The notes beneath the pieces were generated by a model, which saw only the letters and a list, made by a program, of their open reading frames with translations, ran no database searches and was not told the DNA's origin. 64,000 nt of DNA. It comes from Candidatus Chloroploca sp. Khr17. Its GTDB lineage: Bacteria; Chloroflexota; Chloroflexia; Chloroflexales; Chloroflexaceae. The translations under genes were made by a program, and so were the position numbers. The stretch is taken from contig NZ_RYFF01000010.1 in the NCBI RefSeq assembly GCF_004138165.1, forward strand, positions 62,001-126,000, given 5' to 3'. Of this stretch, positions 15,404-23,803 are shown one piece after another. Numbering within the stretch: position 1 is the stretch's first letter; every line of letters starts with the position of its first letter.

Positions 15404-18400
15404 ATGTTACGTCCCCAACGCTTCCATGTGTTGATCGCTTTCGGTCTTATGGTGGTGCTCGCCTTTGGTTTCTGGCCGCAGGCCCAACCCCCTGTGGCCC
15501 GAGCTCAGGTCTTTGCTACGACGATTACGGTTGATAGCACAACCGATCCAGATCTCAGTATGTCGGCGACATGCGTCACGGCGAGTCCATGTACGTTACG
15601 TCGGGCGATTGTCCAGGCGCGGGCATCAACCACGCCGCGTCCTGTTTTGATCAACTTTAATCTGCCCGCCAATGAGGCGAATACCGGCGATGCCGCGGGA
15701 ACCTGGACGATTGTGCTGAGCGAGGGTGTTGGTGCGAACCTGCGCGATCTCGCAGGTGGGCAAGTGACGATTGACGGCTCTACGCAACCAGGTGGGCGGG
15801 CCGTTGGCCCCAGGGTCTTTCTTCGTGGCTCGACCCAGGCTGACCGTTTTGTGATCAATGGCAATGAAAACCGGTTGATCGGATTGGGCTTTCAGTATTA
15901 CAGCGTCATCTTCAACGGCAGTGACAATGGCGTCAGCGATGTCTGGAGTGGCCTGCGCGAGAGTGGTCAAGAGATCTTCTTTGTGCGGGGTGATCCAACC
16001 GTTGATAGCCGGGCGAGTTTTGAGGATGCCACGGCCAGTACTGGCAACACCTACAATAGATTGATTGTGACCGGATCGCGCACGGTCGCGATTAGCATGC
16101 GCGGAAGCAATGGCACGATCGAAGGGAGCCTCTTTGGTACCCGTGCCGATGGGACGGTGCCGACGATTGCGGCTGATCGCAAGTGCCGTCCGAATGCCCG
16201 TTACAACAACTGGTTTGGGGGTGCCGGGATTGCGCTGTTTGGCAGTGGCCATGTCGTCCGCGACAACCGCTTTGTCGGGTTGCTCTGGGCCAGCAACGAT
16301 CCATTAAACACGCCGCCAACGGCCATTGATATTGATAAAGGCGGCAATCTGATCGAGAATAACATCATCGGGATTGATGCTGCTGTCCAGAAATTTGGTA
16401 CCTGTGGCGATGCCATTCGCCTGACGAATCAGGGCAATGTCATCCGCGGCAATACCATTTATGGTGCCGGTACTCGCAACGACGATGTCAACAAAATTAC
16501 CGAGGGCGAGCAGCCACAAACAGGCGCGATTGGACTGAGTGGCAGCGGCGTCTCGCTTGGCTCCAATCTGATCCGCAGCAACGTGGTCGAAGACTCGATT
16601 GCTCCGGTCTTCTTCTTTCCGAGTGTAACGGTCAATTACAGCTACTTCAACCCCGCGAAAGTGACGTCCATCGTAGGCCGTACCGTCTCGGGTACCTCGG
16701 GTGATCCGGGCGTACCGCCCCCGCCGGCGCAACCGGTGGATAGTACCTGCCCGAATTGTGTGATCGAACTCTTCCTCGACAATCGCGATGGCAATATCGA
16801 GACCCTGGAAGCGCTTGGCACGGTGACAGCCGATGCTCAAGGTAACTGGACGGCACCTGATATCTTGCCGCCCGGTGGTCTCGGCTCGAACCAGGGCCTT
16901 CGTACGCAGAGCACAACGACAGCTGAAGGCACGATCCAGGGCTTTGGGGCAGGCACAAGTACGCGTGTCTCGCGCAACCTCTACGGCCCTGATGGTGTGA
17001 TCGCAACCCCGCCGCCACCAGTACGACCCGACGCTGATGCACCCACCGAGTTCACCCCGGTGCAAGCACGGCCAGTACCGCCGCTGCCTACCTATACCTT
17101 TGTGACCACCATTACTGTCAACAGCACGGCTGATCCTGATACAAGCTCGTCAACGAAGTGTGCGACGAACCCCTGTACCCTGCGGCGGGCAATTGTTCAG
17201 GCACGTGATCTGCCCGCGAACGAACGCCCGGTCTTGATCAACTTCAACATACCGACGACCGATCCGGGCTACAATGCTGCGCTGGAGGTCTGGCGCATTG
17301 ATCTGAATAGCGCGGCCAGCAATGTTTTTCGGCGGTTGGAAGGGGGACAGATCGTCATTGATGGCACGACGCAGCCCGGTGGTCGCGCGACTGGGCCAAA
17401 GATCTTTGTCCGAGGAACGAATACCCAGCAGATCCTGATTGTGGATAGTCGCGACAATATCATTCGTGGTCTGGGTTTGCAGGGCTTTGGTCTTCAGGTC
17501 AATCTCGGTGGCAACTTCATCGAAGCGAACTGGCTCGGGCTCAACGAGGATGGGCAGAGTATCTACTACATCGGTGGCAACAACACGATTGATAACAAGG
17601 CGACGATTCAGGATGCCGAGACACCACCGGCCCAAGAAGGGGGTAATGTCTATCGCAACAATGTGGTGACTGGCTCGCGGGTGAGTGGCATGACTATCCG
17701 TAGTGACGACAGCTGGGTGGTCGGCAATTACCTCGGCACCCGCCCTGACGGCACCATCCCTGCGCCACCAGAGGGCGAGACGATCTGCACCGATCCCAAC
17801 TGGATCGCGGGGCAAGGACTCAGCCTGCTTGGAGGGCTAGGCACACAGGCCGGTGGTCCAACTGAAGCTGAACGGAATTATATTGTTGGCCTGAGCATCC
17901 GCAGCAATGATCCCGCGTCAACCCAACCCTTTGGCATTCAGATCGGCAGTGTCGGCAACTATCTTGTCCAGAACAACTACATCGGGCGCGACACGGCGGG
18001 CAACGACGTGGGGGTCTGTGGTGAAGGCATCCGCATGTCGGGCAACTTCAGCGTCCTCCGTGAGAACTACATCGTCACCCCGCAGAACGCAGCGCTCAAT
18101 CATCTACCCGATGTTGTCGGTGCGAACGCCAATACCTACCAGGGCAACCTGATCGTCACCAGCCAGCGGCCAATCATCTTTGGCCCGATTGTGCCGAACG
18201 ATCTCGCCTATTTCAACCCTGGCAAGATCACGAGCATTGACGATACACTGGTGCGCGGTACCTCAGGCGATCCGGGCATCCCGCCAGGGGGCGCGCCGCC
18301 GGTTGACAGTACCTGCCCCTTCTGCACGATCGAGGTCTTTCTTGACAACGACGACAGCCTGGTCGAGACGCTCGAATCATTTGGCACAACGATGGCTGAT

Positions 18401-18583
18401 GCCAATGGCAACTGGACCTTCACCCTGCCCCGTGCCCTCGAAGAAGGGGAACGGCTCCGTACGATGAGTACAACCAACAACTATGGTGTGATCAATCAGT
18501 ACGAAGCAGGTACCAGCACCAAAGTCTCGGAACTATACCCACTCAACACCAACCGAGTCTTTCTACCCGTGGCGCTACGGTAA
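15404..18583 (+). CDS. Secreted duplicated beta-helix protein
   Basis: A 1059-residue exported protein. A signal peptide (basic start, hydrophobic core, cleavage near ARAQ at residue 35) is followed by two homologous halves (about 37-540 and 560-1045). Each half starts with a CSLREA-like element (TTITVDSTTDPD and TTITVNSTADPD, then CTLRRAIVQAR), continues with irregular right-handed beta-helix rungs rich in N, G and I/V, and ends with a GTSGDPG / VDSTCP / LDN segment. The last residues are RVFLPVALR, the tail shared with two other secreted proteins here. GGAGG lies six bases before the ATG. Probably a surface or sheath protein; function unknown. Confidence 0.85.
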   Translation: MLRPQRFHVLIAFGLMVVLAFGFWPQAQPPVARAQVFATTITVDSTTDPDLSMSATCVTASPCTLRRAIVQARASTTPRPVLINFNLPANEANTGDAAGTWTIVLSEGVGANLRDLAGGQVTIDGSTQPGGRAVGPRVFLRGSTQADRFVINGNENRLIGLGFQYYSVIFNGSDNGVSDVWSGLRESGQEIFFVRGDPTVDSRASFEDATASTGNTYNRLIVTGSRTVAISMRGSNGTIEGSLFGTRADGTVPTIAADRKCRPNARYNNWFGGAGIALFGSGHVVRDNRFVGLLWASNDPLNTPPTAIDIDKGGNLIENNIIGIDAAVQKFGTCGDAIRLTNQGNVIRGNTIYGAGTRNDDVNKITEGEQPQTGAIGLSGSGVSLGSNLIRSNVVEDSIAPVFFFPSVTVNYSYFNPAKVTSIVGRTVSGTSGDPGVPPPPAQPVDSTCPNCVIELFLDNRDGNIETLEALGTVTADAQGNWTAPDILPPGGLGSNQGLRTQSTTTAEGTIQGFGAGTSTRVSRNLYGPDGVIATPPPPVRPDADAPTEFTPVQARPVPPLPTYTFVTTITVNSTADPDTSSSTKCATNPCTLRRAIVQARDLPANERPVLINFNIPTTDPGYNAALEVWRIDLNSAASNVFRRLEGGQIVIDGTTQPGGRATGPKIFVRGTNTQQILIVDSRDNIIRGLGLQGFGLQVNLGGNFIEANWLGLNEDGQSIYYIGGNNTIDNKATIQDAETPPAQEGGNVYRNNVVTGSRVSGMTIRSDDSWVVGNYLGTRPDGTIPAPPEGETICTDPNWIAGQGLSLLGGLGTQAGGPTEAERNYIVGLSIRSNDPASTQPFGIQIGSVGNYLVQNNYIGRDTAGNDVGVCGEGIRMSGNFSVLRENYIVTPQNAALNHLPDVVGANANTYQGNLIVTSQRPIIFGPIVPNDLAYFNPGKITSIDDTLVRGTSGDPGIPPGGAPPVDSTCPFCTIEVFLDNDDSLVETLESFGTTMADANGNWTFTLPRALEEGERLRTMSTTNNYGVINQYEAGTSTKVSELYPLNTNRVFLPVALR

Positions 18584-18590
18584 ACGTACG

Positions 18591-18635
18591 TATGGCCTGC
18601 CCAAAGGCAGCAAAGCTGTCTTTGGGCAGGCCGTA
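18591..18635. terminator. 21-bp hairpin between convergent genes
   Basis: Arms 18591-18611 and 18615-18635 pair around AAA, with two G-U positions in the plus-strand RNA. It separates the beta-helix gene from the convergent response regulator. Confidence 0.7.
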
Positions 18636-18640
18636 TTTGA

Positions 18641-19300
18641 TCACCCCATCTGAGGTGGTGGGACGAGCCCGCGCTGCACCGCGACAATTGCCGCCTGGGT
18701 ACGATTGCTTACTCCGAGTTTTTGAAAAATCTCACTCAGGCGATTCCCCACGGTCTTTTCAGAGAGGCTGAGTTTCAAGGCGATAGCTCGGTTATCATCG
18801 CCCTGCGCCACGAGGGCCAGGATATCACGTTCGCGAGGCGTCAACAGATCCGCACCAGCGATAGCCGTCTCGCCACGGCGCAGCAAATCAAGGACGCGTG
18901 CAGCGGCGCTTCCAGCCAGCGAAGCCTCACCACGGTGAACCAGGTGCACCGCCTCGATCAATTCATCGGAATCAGCATCTTTCAGCAGATAGGCATTGGC
19001 CCCGGCGCGCAGTGCTTCGAGCACCGTGCGTTCATCGCGATGCATGGTGAGCACGATACTGCGGGTATGTGGGCTTACCTGGGTAATCTGGCGAGCCGCC
19101 TCGATCCCTGTCATACCGGGCATCGAAACATCGAGTAGCGCGATATCGGGTCTTTGCTCACGCGCTGCTTCAACGGCGGCGATGCCGTCGCTGACCTCGG
19201 CGACAACTTTGAAGCCCCCCTTGCGTTCAAGGAGTTCACGCAGGCCCTGGCGGAACATCGTATGATCATCAGCGATCAGGAGGGTGATCTTCTCTTGCAT
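18641..19300 (-). CDS. Response regulator, NarL/FixJ family
   Basis: A 219-residue two-component regulator. The receiver domain has the acidic pair DD at residues 11-12, the phospho-acceptor Asp57 in LLDVSMPG, and the conserved Thr and Lys (VLTMHRDE, YLLKDAD). The output domain is LuxR type (LTPRERDILALVAQG...LSEKTVGNRLSEIFQKLGV). The ATG at 19300 is preferred because the receiver begins right after it; ten residues upstream to 19330 are probably untranslated. No histidine kinase is nearby, so it is an orphan. Confidence 0.93.
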   Translation of the reverse strand: MQEKITLLIADDHTMFRQGLRELLERKGGFKVVAEVSDGIAAVEAAREQRPDIALLDVSMPGMTGIEAARQITQVSPHTRSIVLTMHRDERTVLEALRAGANAYLLKDADSDELIEAVHLVHRGEASLAGSAAARVLDLLRRGETAIAGADLLTPRERDILALVAQGDDNRAIALKLSLSEKTVGNRLSEIFQKLGVSNRTQAAIVAVQRGLVPPPQMG

Positions 19301-19353
19301 ATCTCGGTGCCCTGGTATAGGTGTGAGCAACGCCGATCATAGTGTACACCAGT

Positions 19354-19400
19354 TTCCGTCTTTCAGGTGCAGGGCGTAGCCCTGCACCTGAAAGACGGAA
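19354..19400 (-). terminator. Perfect 22-bp hairpin
   Basis: Arms 19354-19375 and 19379-19400 are exact reverse complements around GTA. It lies just past the end of the minus-strand gene that stops at 19435 and before the response regulator, so it terminates the former. Confidence 0.75.
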
Positions 19401-19434
19401 GTCACGATGCCTGGCGGCTGTCCAGCAGCAAGGT

Positions 19435-20094
19435 TTATCGTTTTGCCTGCCATTCACTGAGCAGAATGGCTGCCTGTTCGCTGGTTACTTCGGTTGTTGA
19501 GACGTCAAACCGTCGCTGCAATTCTTCATCAAGCTTGAGTGACCGACTTGCAGCGACCTTCGCCAGGGCTTTCAGTTGACGTTCGCTGGCAGGCTGATTT
19601 GGATCTGAACTGCTGCTTGCCGTAGGCTCGTTGACCATACGGGTGCGCGTCTCAGCGATGTAGCGCCCACGTTCTTCGGCCAGTTTTTTTAGGCCGTCAA
19701 TAAAGAGTGAGGCCTGACCTTTCGTCATCGTCACCAGATCGACAGCTTGATCGGCTGCATGGGCTGCCAGTTGTTCGTTTGTCCAGGTCAGTTGATCCTG
19801 CAACGTCGCAATATAATTGCGTTGTTTGTCACTGGCAGGAGCGTCGGGATCGCGTACCGTCATTGGACCTGGCGTATGGTGCGTTTCGCGTAGTGTGACG
19901 ATCTGTTGCTCAAACGACTCCCGTTGCGCTTGATAGATGCGCCAGCCAAGCTCAACCGCCTGTTGCACATCACTCTCGGAAGCGTCAACCGGTAACGTGA
20001 TTGACTCTTCGAGCGTCATAAAGTCTTCACCGAGCCGAATAGCTGCCCGATAGGTGCGGGTCACGGTGCGTGTGGTGTTCCCTGTACTTTCCAT
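19435..20094 (-). CDS. Unrecognised protein with two tandem helical modules
   Basis: A 219-residue soluble acidic protein. The N-terminal 75 residues resemble no family I know. After that come two copies of a module of about 50 residues: the first starts ASDKQRNYIATLQDQL and ends TKGQASLFIDGLKK, the second starts ASERQLKALAKVAA and ends TSEQAAILLSEWQ. Similar xSxKQ...T-x2-AS-x-LI modules occur at the ends of some phage and recombination-related proteins, from memory. A Ser-rich linker separates the copies. It is monocistronic with a strong promoter and its own hairpin. Confidence 0.6.
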   Translation of the reverse strand: MESTGNTTRTVTRTYRAAIRLGEDFMTLEESITLPVDASESDVQQAVELGWRIYQAQRESFEQQIVTLRETHHTPGPMTVRDPDAPASDKQRNYIATLQDQLTWTNEQLAAHAADQAVDLVTMTKGQASLFIDGLKKLAEERGRYIAETRTRMVNEPTASSSSDPNQPASERQLKALAKVAASRSLKLDEELQRRFDVSTTEVTSEQAAILLSEWQAKR

Positions 20095-20151
20095 TGCGTG
20101 TCTCTTTGCTTTGCATTGTGCTTACGTTGCCTTCGTTGCGGGCTAGTATCT

Positions 20152-20180
20152 ATTATAGCACACTTGTTTTTATTTTGCAA
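20152..20180 (-). promoter_or_regulatory. Promoter of the two-module protein gene
   Basis: On the minus strand, TTGCAA (20180-20175), a 17-bp spacer and TATAAT (20157-20152), about 60 bp before the start codon. Confidence 0.75.
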
Positions 20181-20202
20181 GAAGGTAAACTGATGCGCTC
20201 CT

Positions 20203-20832
20203 TTAGACTACGGGAGTGACGCCGCGAACGATGACTTGCCCGTGCTCAAGGCGTTCGACCTGCGCCAGGGCGGCCACAGGAATGCCGAGGGCCTCGATGC
20301 CTGTACGTCCGTGTTGAAACAGTTTCTCGACCACAAATCCTGCGACTACCAGGCTTGCGCCGGCTTCACGCACCAACTCGGCCAGGGCCACTGCCGTTCG
20401 TCCGTTGGCGAGAAAGTCATCGACCAGGGCAACCCTGGTGCCAATGGGCAGATAGCGGGCCGAGACGACGAGGCGGGCTGCACCACCTTTCGTTGGTGAA
20501 GGCACGAGGCGTGAGAGCGCAGGGGCTTCAACTTCGGGTGAATATTTTTTCGCATAGACCATCGGGCATCCCAGGGCCATTGCGGTCGCCAGCGCAGGGG
20601 CAATGCCACTCGCCTCGGCGGTCAAGATCAATTCAGGATGGAAGGGACGCAAACGCTCGGCCATTGCTTCGCCCATCGCCTGCATCAACTCGGGTTCGAT
20701 CCGGTGATTCAAGAAGTGATCAATCTTCAGGATGCGGTCATTTACGACGGTTGCTTCAGCTATGATGCGCTCGACCAGTGGCAAGAAAGGCGCGACGAGC
20801 AGTTCTGATAGTGGTTCATCCTTACCAAGCAC
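20203..20832 (-). CDS. xpt: Xanthine phosphoribosyltransferase
   Basis: Type I phosphoribosyltransferase of purine salvage, converting xanthine plus PRPP to XMP. The 209 residues show the Xpt-specific ILKIDHFLNHRIEP block, the ASGIAPALATA segment, the PRPP-binding loop VALVDDFLANGRTA and the FVVEKLFQHGR segment. The GTG start is firmly placed by GGAGG with a 5-base spacer. It is divergent from the malic enzyme gene. No clear purine riboswitch was seen in the short leader. Confidence 0.92.
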   Translation of the reverse strand: MLGKDEPLSELLVAPFLPLVERIIAEATVVNDRILKIDHFLNHRIEPELMQAMGEAMAERLRPFHPELILTAEASGIAPALATAMALGCPMVYAKKYSPEVEAPALSRLVPSPTKGGAARLVVSARYLPIGTRVALVDDFLANGRTAVALAELVREAGASLVVAGFVVEKLFQHGRTGIEALGIPVAALAQVERLEHGQVIVRGVTPVV

Positions 20833-20946
20833 ACAATCCTCCGTTCCTCCCTGCGTTGCATACCAGTGCTATCTATGTTACCATAGCAGGAAGCGCCGTT
20901 GCCTGTCGCCAAGACAGGCTTTTTATATTCTCTTGCAGAGGTAGCT

Positions 20947-22374
20947 ATGTCGGTGGGTGTTGCGTATACGTTGACGGTGCGTTGTCAAATTGACAATCGC
21001 CCCGGGATGCTCGGCCGGCTCACGACGCGCATTGGTGAAGTCGGTGGCGATATTGGCGCGATTGATATTGTCCGCGCCGAACGCAATGTGCTGGTGCGCG
21101 ATATAACTGTACGGGTACAGGACGAGCAGCACGGCGAGACGTTGATCGAAGAGTTGAATGCGATTCCAGGCATTACAGTGCTTCAGGTAAGCGATCGCGT
21201 TTTTCTCGCCCACCTCGGCGGTAAGCTTGCAATGCAGAGTAAGGTGCCGCTCAAGAACCGCGATGATCTTTCCCTGGCTTATACTCCCGGTGTGGCCCGC
21301 GTCTGTCGGGCGATTGCCGATGATCCTGAGAAAGTCTTTTCACTGACCTGGAAGTCCAATAGTGTGGCAGTGGTCAGTGATGGTAGTGCGATCCTCGGTC
21401 TGGGCAATCTCGGCCCCGAGGCTGCGATGCCGGTGATGGAGGGCAAGGCGATCCTCTTTAAGGAACTCGCTGATATTGATGCGGTTCCGATCTGCCTCCG
21501 TTCGCAGCATCCCGAGTTGATTGTCCAAACGGTTGAACAGATTGCAGCGGGTTTTGGCGGCATTAATCTTGAAGATATTGCTGCCCCTAGTTGCTTTCTG
21601 GTGGAAGGTCGCCTCCACGAGAGCCTCAATATTCCGGTGATGCACGACGATCAGCACGGTACCGCAGTGGTGGTGCTCGCTGCACTGCGCAATGCGTTAC
21701 GCCTTGTGGGCAAGGATCTGCGTGAGGTGCGGGCTGTCGTCAATGGCGTTGGCGCAGCCGGCACCGCGATTATTCGGGCCTTGCTCGAGGCTCATATCGG
21801 TGAGGTGACTGCCGTCGATCGTTATGGGATCCTCTGTGAAGGCGATGACCATGTGCAGACCACGATGCAGCGCATTATTGCTTCACAGACCAATCGCGAG
21901 CGTCGCCGTGGGACGCTTGTGGAGGCGATCCGTGGCGCTGATGTGTTTGTTGGGGTCTCGAAGGGCGGTGTGCTCACTCCTGAATTGGTGCGCAGCATGG
22001 CTCCCGATCCGATTGTCTTTGCTCTGGCGAATCCGGTGCCCGAAGGTGACCCCGAGATGCTCCGTGAATATGCACGGGTTGTCGCAACTGGTCGCTCGGA
22101 TCAACCCAATCAGATCAATAATGTGCTCTCCTTCCCTGGGATTTTTCGTGGGGCACTCGATGTCAATGCGGCGAAGATGACCGTTGGCATGCGCCTCGCA
22201 GCGGCTGAGGCCCTTGCCAATGTAATTCCCGATGAAGAGATTAGCGAAGAATATATTGTCCCAAGCGTCTTTAATCGTGCGGTGGTGCCCACGATCGCGA
22301 CTGCGGTTGCGCTCGCGGCCATCGAGGAAGGTGTGGCGCGGCGCGATCATCTGCCCTCACGTGGCGGTGACTAA
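20947..22374 (+). CDS. NAD(P)-dependent malic enzyme with N-terminal ACT domain
   Basis: Oxidative decarboxylation of malate to pyruvate. Residues 1-80 form an ACT domain (YTLTVRCQIDNRPGMLGRL), implying allosteric control by a small ligand, possibly an amino acid. The malic enzyme part follows with LAYTPGVARVC carrying the catalytic Tyr, the Lys-containing FGGINLEDIAAP and MHDDQHGTA metal site, and the Rossmann motif NGVGAAGTAI. The ATG at 20947 has AGAGG before it; the earlier in-frame GTG-type starts lie in the leader. It is followed after 14 bp by an MFS transporter, suggesting a link to uptake or export of an organic acid. Confidence 0.92.
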   Translation: MSVGVAYTLTVRCQIDNRPGMLGRLTTRIGEVGGDIGAIDIVRAERNVLVRDITVRVQDEQHGETLIEELNAIPGITVLQVSDRVFLAHLGGKLAMQSKVPLKNRDDLSLAYTPGVARVCRAIADDPEKVFSLTWKSNSVAVVSDGSAILGLGNLGPEAAMPVMEGKAILFKELADIDAVPICLRSQHPELIVQTVEQIAAGFGGINLEDIAAPSCFLVEGRLHESLNIPVMHDDQHGTAVVVLAALRNALRLVGKDLREVRAVVNGVGAAGTAIIRALLEAHIGEVTAVDRYGILCEGDDHVQTTMQRIIASQTNRERRRGTLVEAIRGADVFVGVSKGGVLTPELVRSMAPDPIVFALANPVPEGDPEMLREYARVVATGRSDQPNQINNVLSFPGIFRGALDVNAAKMTVGMRLAAAEALANVIPDEEISEEYIVPSVFNRAVVPTIATAVALAAIEEGVARRDHLPSRGGD

Positions 22375-22388
22375 CGCGGGAGGCGTGT

Positions 22389-23603
22389 GTGCCCAAACGA
22401 TTGCCAATGTGGGCGACTGCGACCCTTTACGGGACGTTGATCGTTGCCCTCAGTATGGGGGTTCGCCAGACGTTTGGGGTGTTTCTCCTCCCCATCAGTG
22501 AGACCCTTGAGATCGGGCGTTCGCAAGTCAGCCTGACGCTTGCCGTTCAGAATTTGATCTTTGGCCTCGGCCAGCCCTTCATTGGTGCTCTGGCTGATCG
22601 CCGTGGCGTCCGCCCAATCCTGATGCTCGGGGTGCTCCTCTATGCCCTCGGTCTCTGGGGCGTCACGGTGGTGACCAATGTCTGGGGGCTGTTGCTCTCC
22701 CTCGGTTTGGTTGTCGGCCTCGCGCAGAGTATGACGACCTTTGTCGTGATCTTTAGTGCCCTTGGTGCGCTCGTGCCGCCTCAGCGGCGTGGCCTGGCGT
22801 TTGGTCTGGTGACTGCTGGAGGTTCGCTGGGCATGTTCGCCTTTGTGCCTCTTGCGCAGATTCTACTCAGTATGATGTCATGGCAGGGCGCTCTGGTGAG
22901 CCTTGCGCTGCTCATCCTGCTGATCCTGCTCTTTGCCCTCGCGTTTCGTCGTCCGACCTCATCGGCGAGCCAGGCCGCCGCGCTGCCTTCCGCATCGCTC
23001 AAGCCGGTGATCGCGACGGCCCTCCGCCATCCAGGGTACCTGTTGCTCAATCTGGGTTTTTTTGTTTGTGGTTTCCATGTGGCGTTCATTGCGATCCACT
23101 TCCCCGCCTATCTCGCTGATTATGCGGTCGCGCCATTTGTCGCAGCCAGCGCCCTTGCGGTGATTGGTCTGGCGAATGTGGTTGGTTCGTACCTCTTTGG
23201 CTCGCTCAGCGATCGCTTTGTCAAAAAACGGGTGCTGAGTGGGCTCTATTTTGCGCGAGCGGTCGTCTTTGTGCTCTTCCTCCTTTTGCCGGTGACTGGT
23301 ACGTCGGCGCTCGTCTTTGGCTTTGCGATTGGCTTGCTCTGGCTTGGTACCGTGCCTCTCACCAGCGGCCTCGTGGCCCAATTATTTGGGGTGCGGTATC
23401 TCGGGACGCTCTATGGCATTGTCTTCTTGAGTCATCAGGTCGGGGCGTTTCTTGGGGCTTGGCTCGGTGGTGCGGTCTATGATGTGACGGGATCGTATTT
23501 GCCGGTGTGGTATACCGCCCTCGCCTTGAGCCTCGTTGCGGCGTTTATTCATGTGATCCTTGATGACCGCCCCGTGCGAGGTCTGCAGGAGCAACGCGTA
23601 TGA
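22389..23603 (+). CDS. MFS transporter (oxalate/formate antiporter-like)
   Basis: A 404-residue major facilitator with 12 predicted transmembrane helices. The loop 2-3 motif GALADRRGVRP and the equivalent second-half loop SLSDRFVKKR are present. The protein resembles the monocarboxylate/oxalate-formate antiporter group. The GTG start has GGGAGG five bases upstream. It is co-transcribed with the malic enzyme, so a C3 or C4 organic acid is a sensible guess at substrate, but nothing in the sequence proves it. The stop overlaps the next start as ATGA. Confidence 0.88.
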   Translation: MPKRLPMWATATLYGTLIVALSMGVRQTFGVFLLPISETLEIGRSQVSLTLAVQNLIFGLGQPFIGALADRRGVRPILMLGVLLYALGLWGVTVVTNVWGLLLSLGLVVGLAQSMTTFVVIFSALGALVPPQRRGLAFGLVTAGGSLGMFAFVPLAQILLSMMSWQGALVSLALLILLILLFALAFRRPTSSASQAAALPSASLKPVIATALRHPGYLLLNLGFFVCGFHVAFIAIHFPAYLADYAVAPFVAASALAVIGLANVVGSYLFGSLSDRFVKKRVLSGLYFARAVVFVLFLLLPVTGTSALVFGFAIGLLWLGTVPLTSGLVAQLFGVRYLGTLYGIVFLSHQVGAFLGAWLGGAVYDVTGSYLPVWYTALALSLVAAFIHVILDDRPVRGLQEQRV

Positions 23604-23803
23604 CTGATGGTTCCGCATTGCTGGGGGAAACAGAACTGCCCGCGTTTGCGCAGGCAGTTGAGGGGGATGGTTTGCTCGCCTGGATCGCAGTGGTGGCCCT
23701 AGTACTGCTCGCTTTCGGCAGTGTAACCCTCTGGGTCGTCTGGTTCGCGATGGCCCCGAGCCTCCAACTCACTGATCCAACCTGGTTTTTCCTCTGTAGC
23801 TAG
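23600..23803 (+). CDS. Small single-span membrane protein coupled to the MFS gene
   Basis: A 67-residue protein with an acidic N-terminus, one long hydrophobic helix (about residues 27-52, WIAVVALVLLAFGSV) and a short tail. Its ATG overlaps the MFS stop by four bases (ATGA), so it is translationally coupled and probably works with the transporter. Its last four bases overlap the convergent ABC gene. No family recognised. Confidence 0.55.
   Translation: MTDGSALLGETELPAFAQAVEGDGLLAWIAVVALVLLAFGSVTLWVVWFAMAPSLQLTDPTWFFLCS

Noticed and set aside
16304..17065. 253-residue open frame opposite the beta-helix gene
   Set aside because: No start signal, no recognisable domain, entirely inside a well-supported gene.
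20833..20946. Purine riboswitch upstream of xpt
   Set aside because: The xpt leader is about 100 nt or less and I could not find the conserved paired elements of the purine aptamer.
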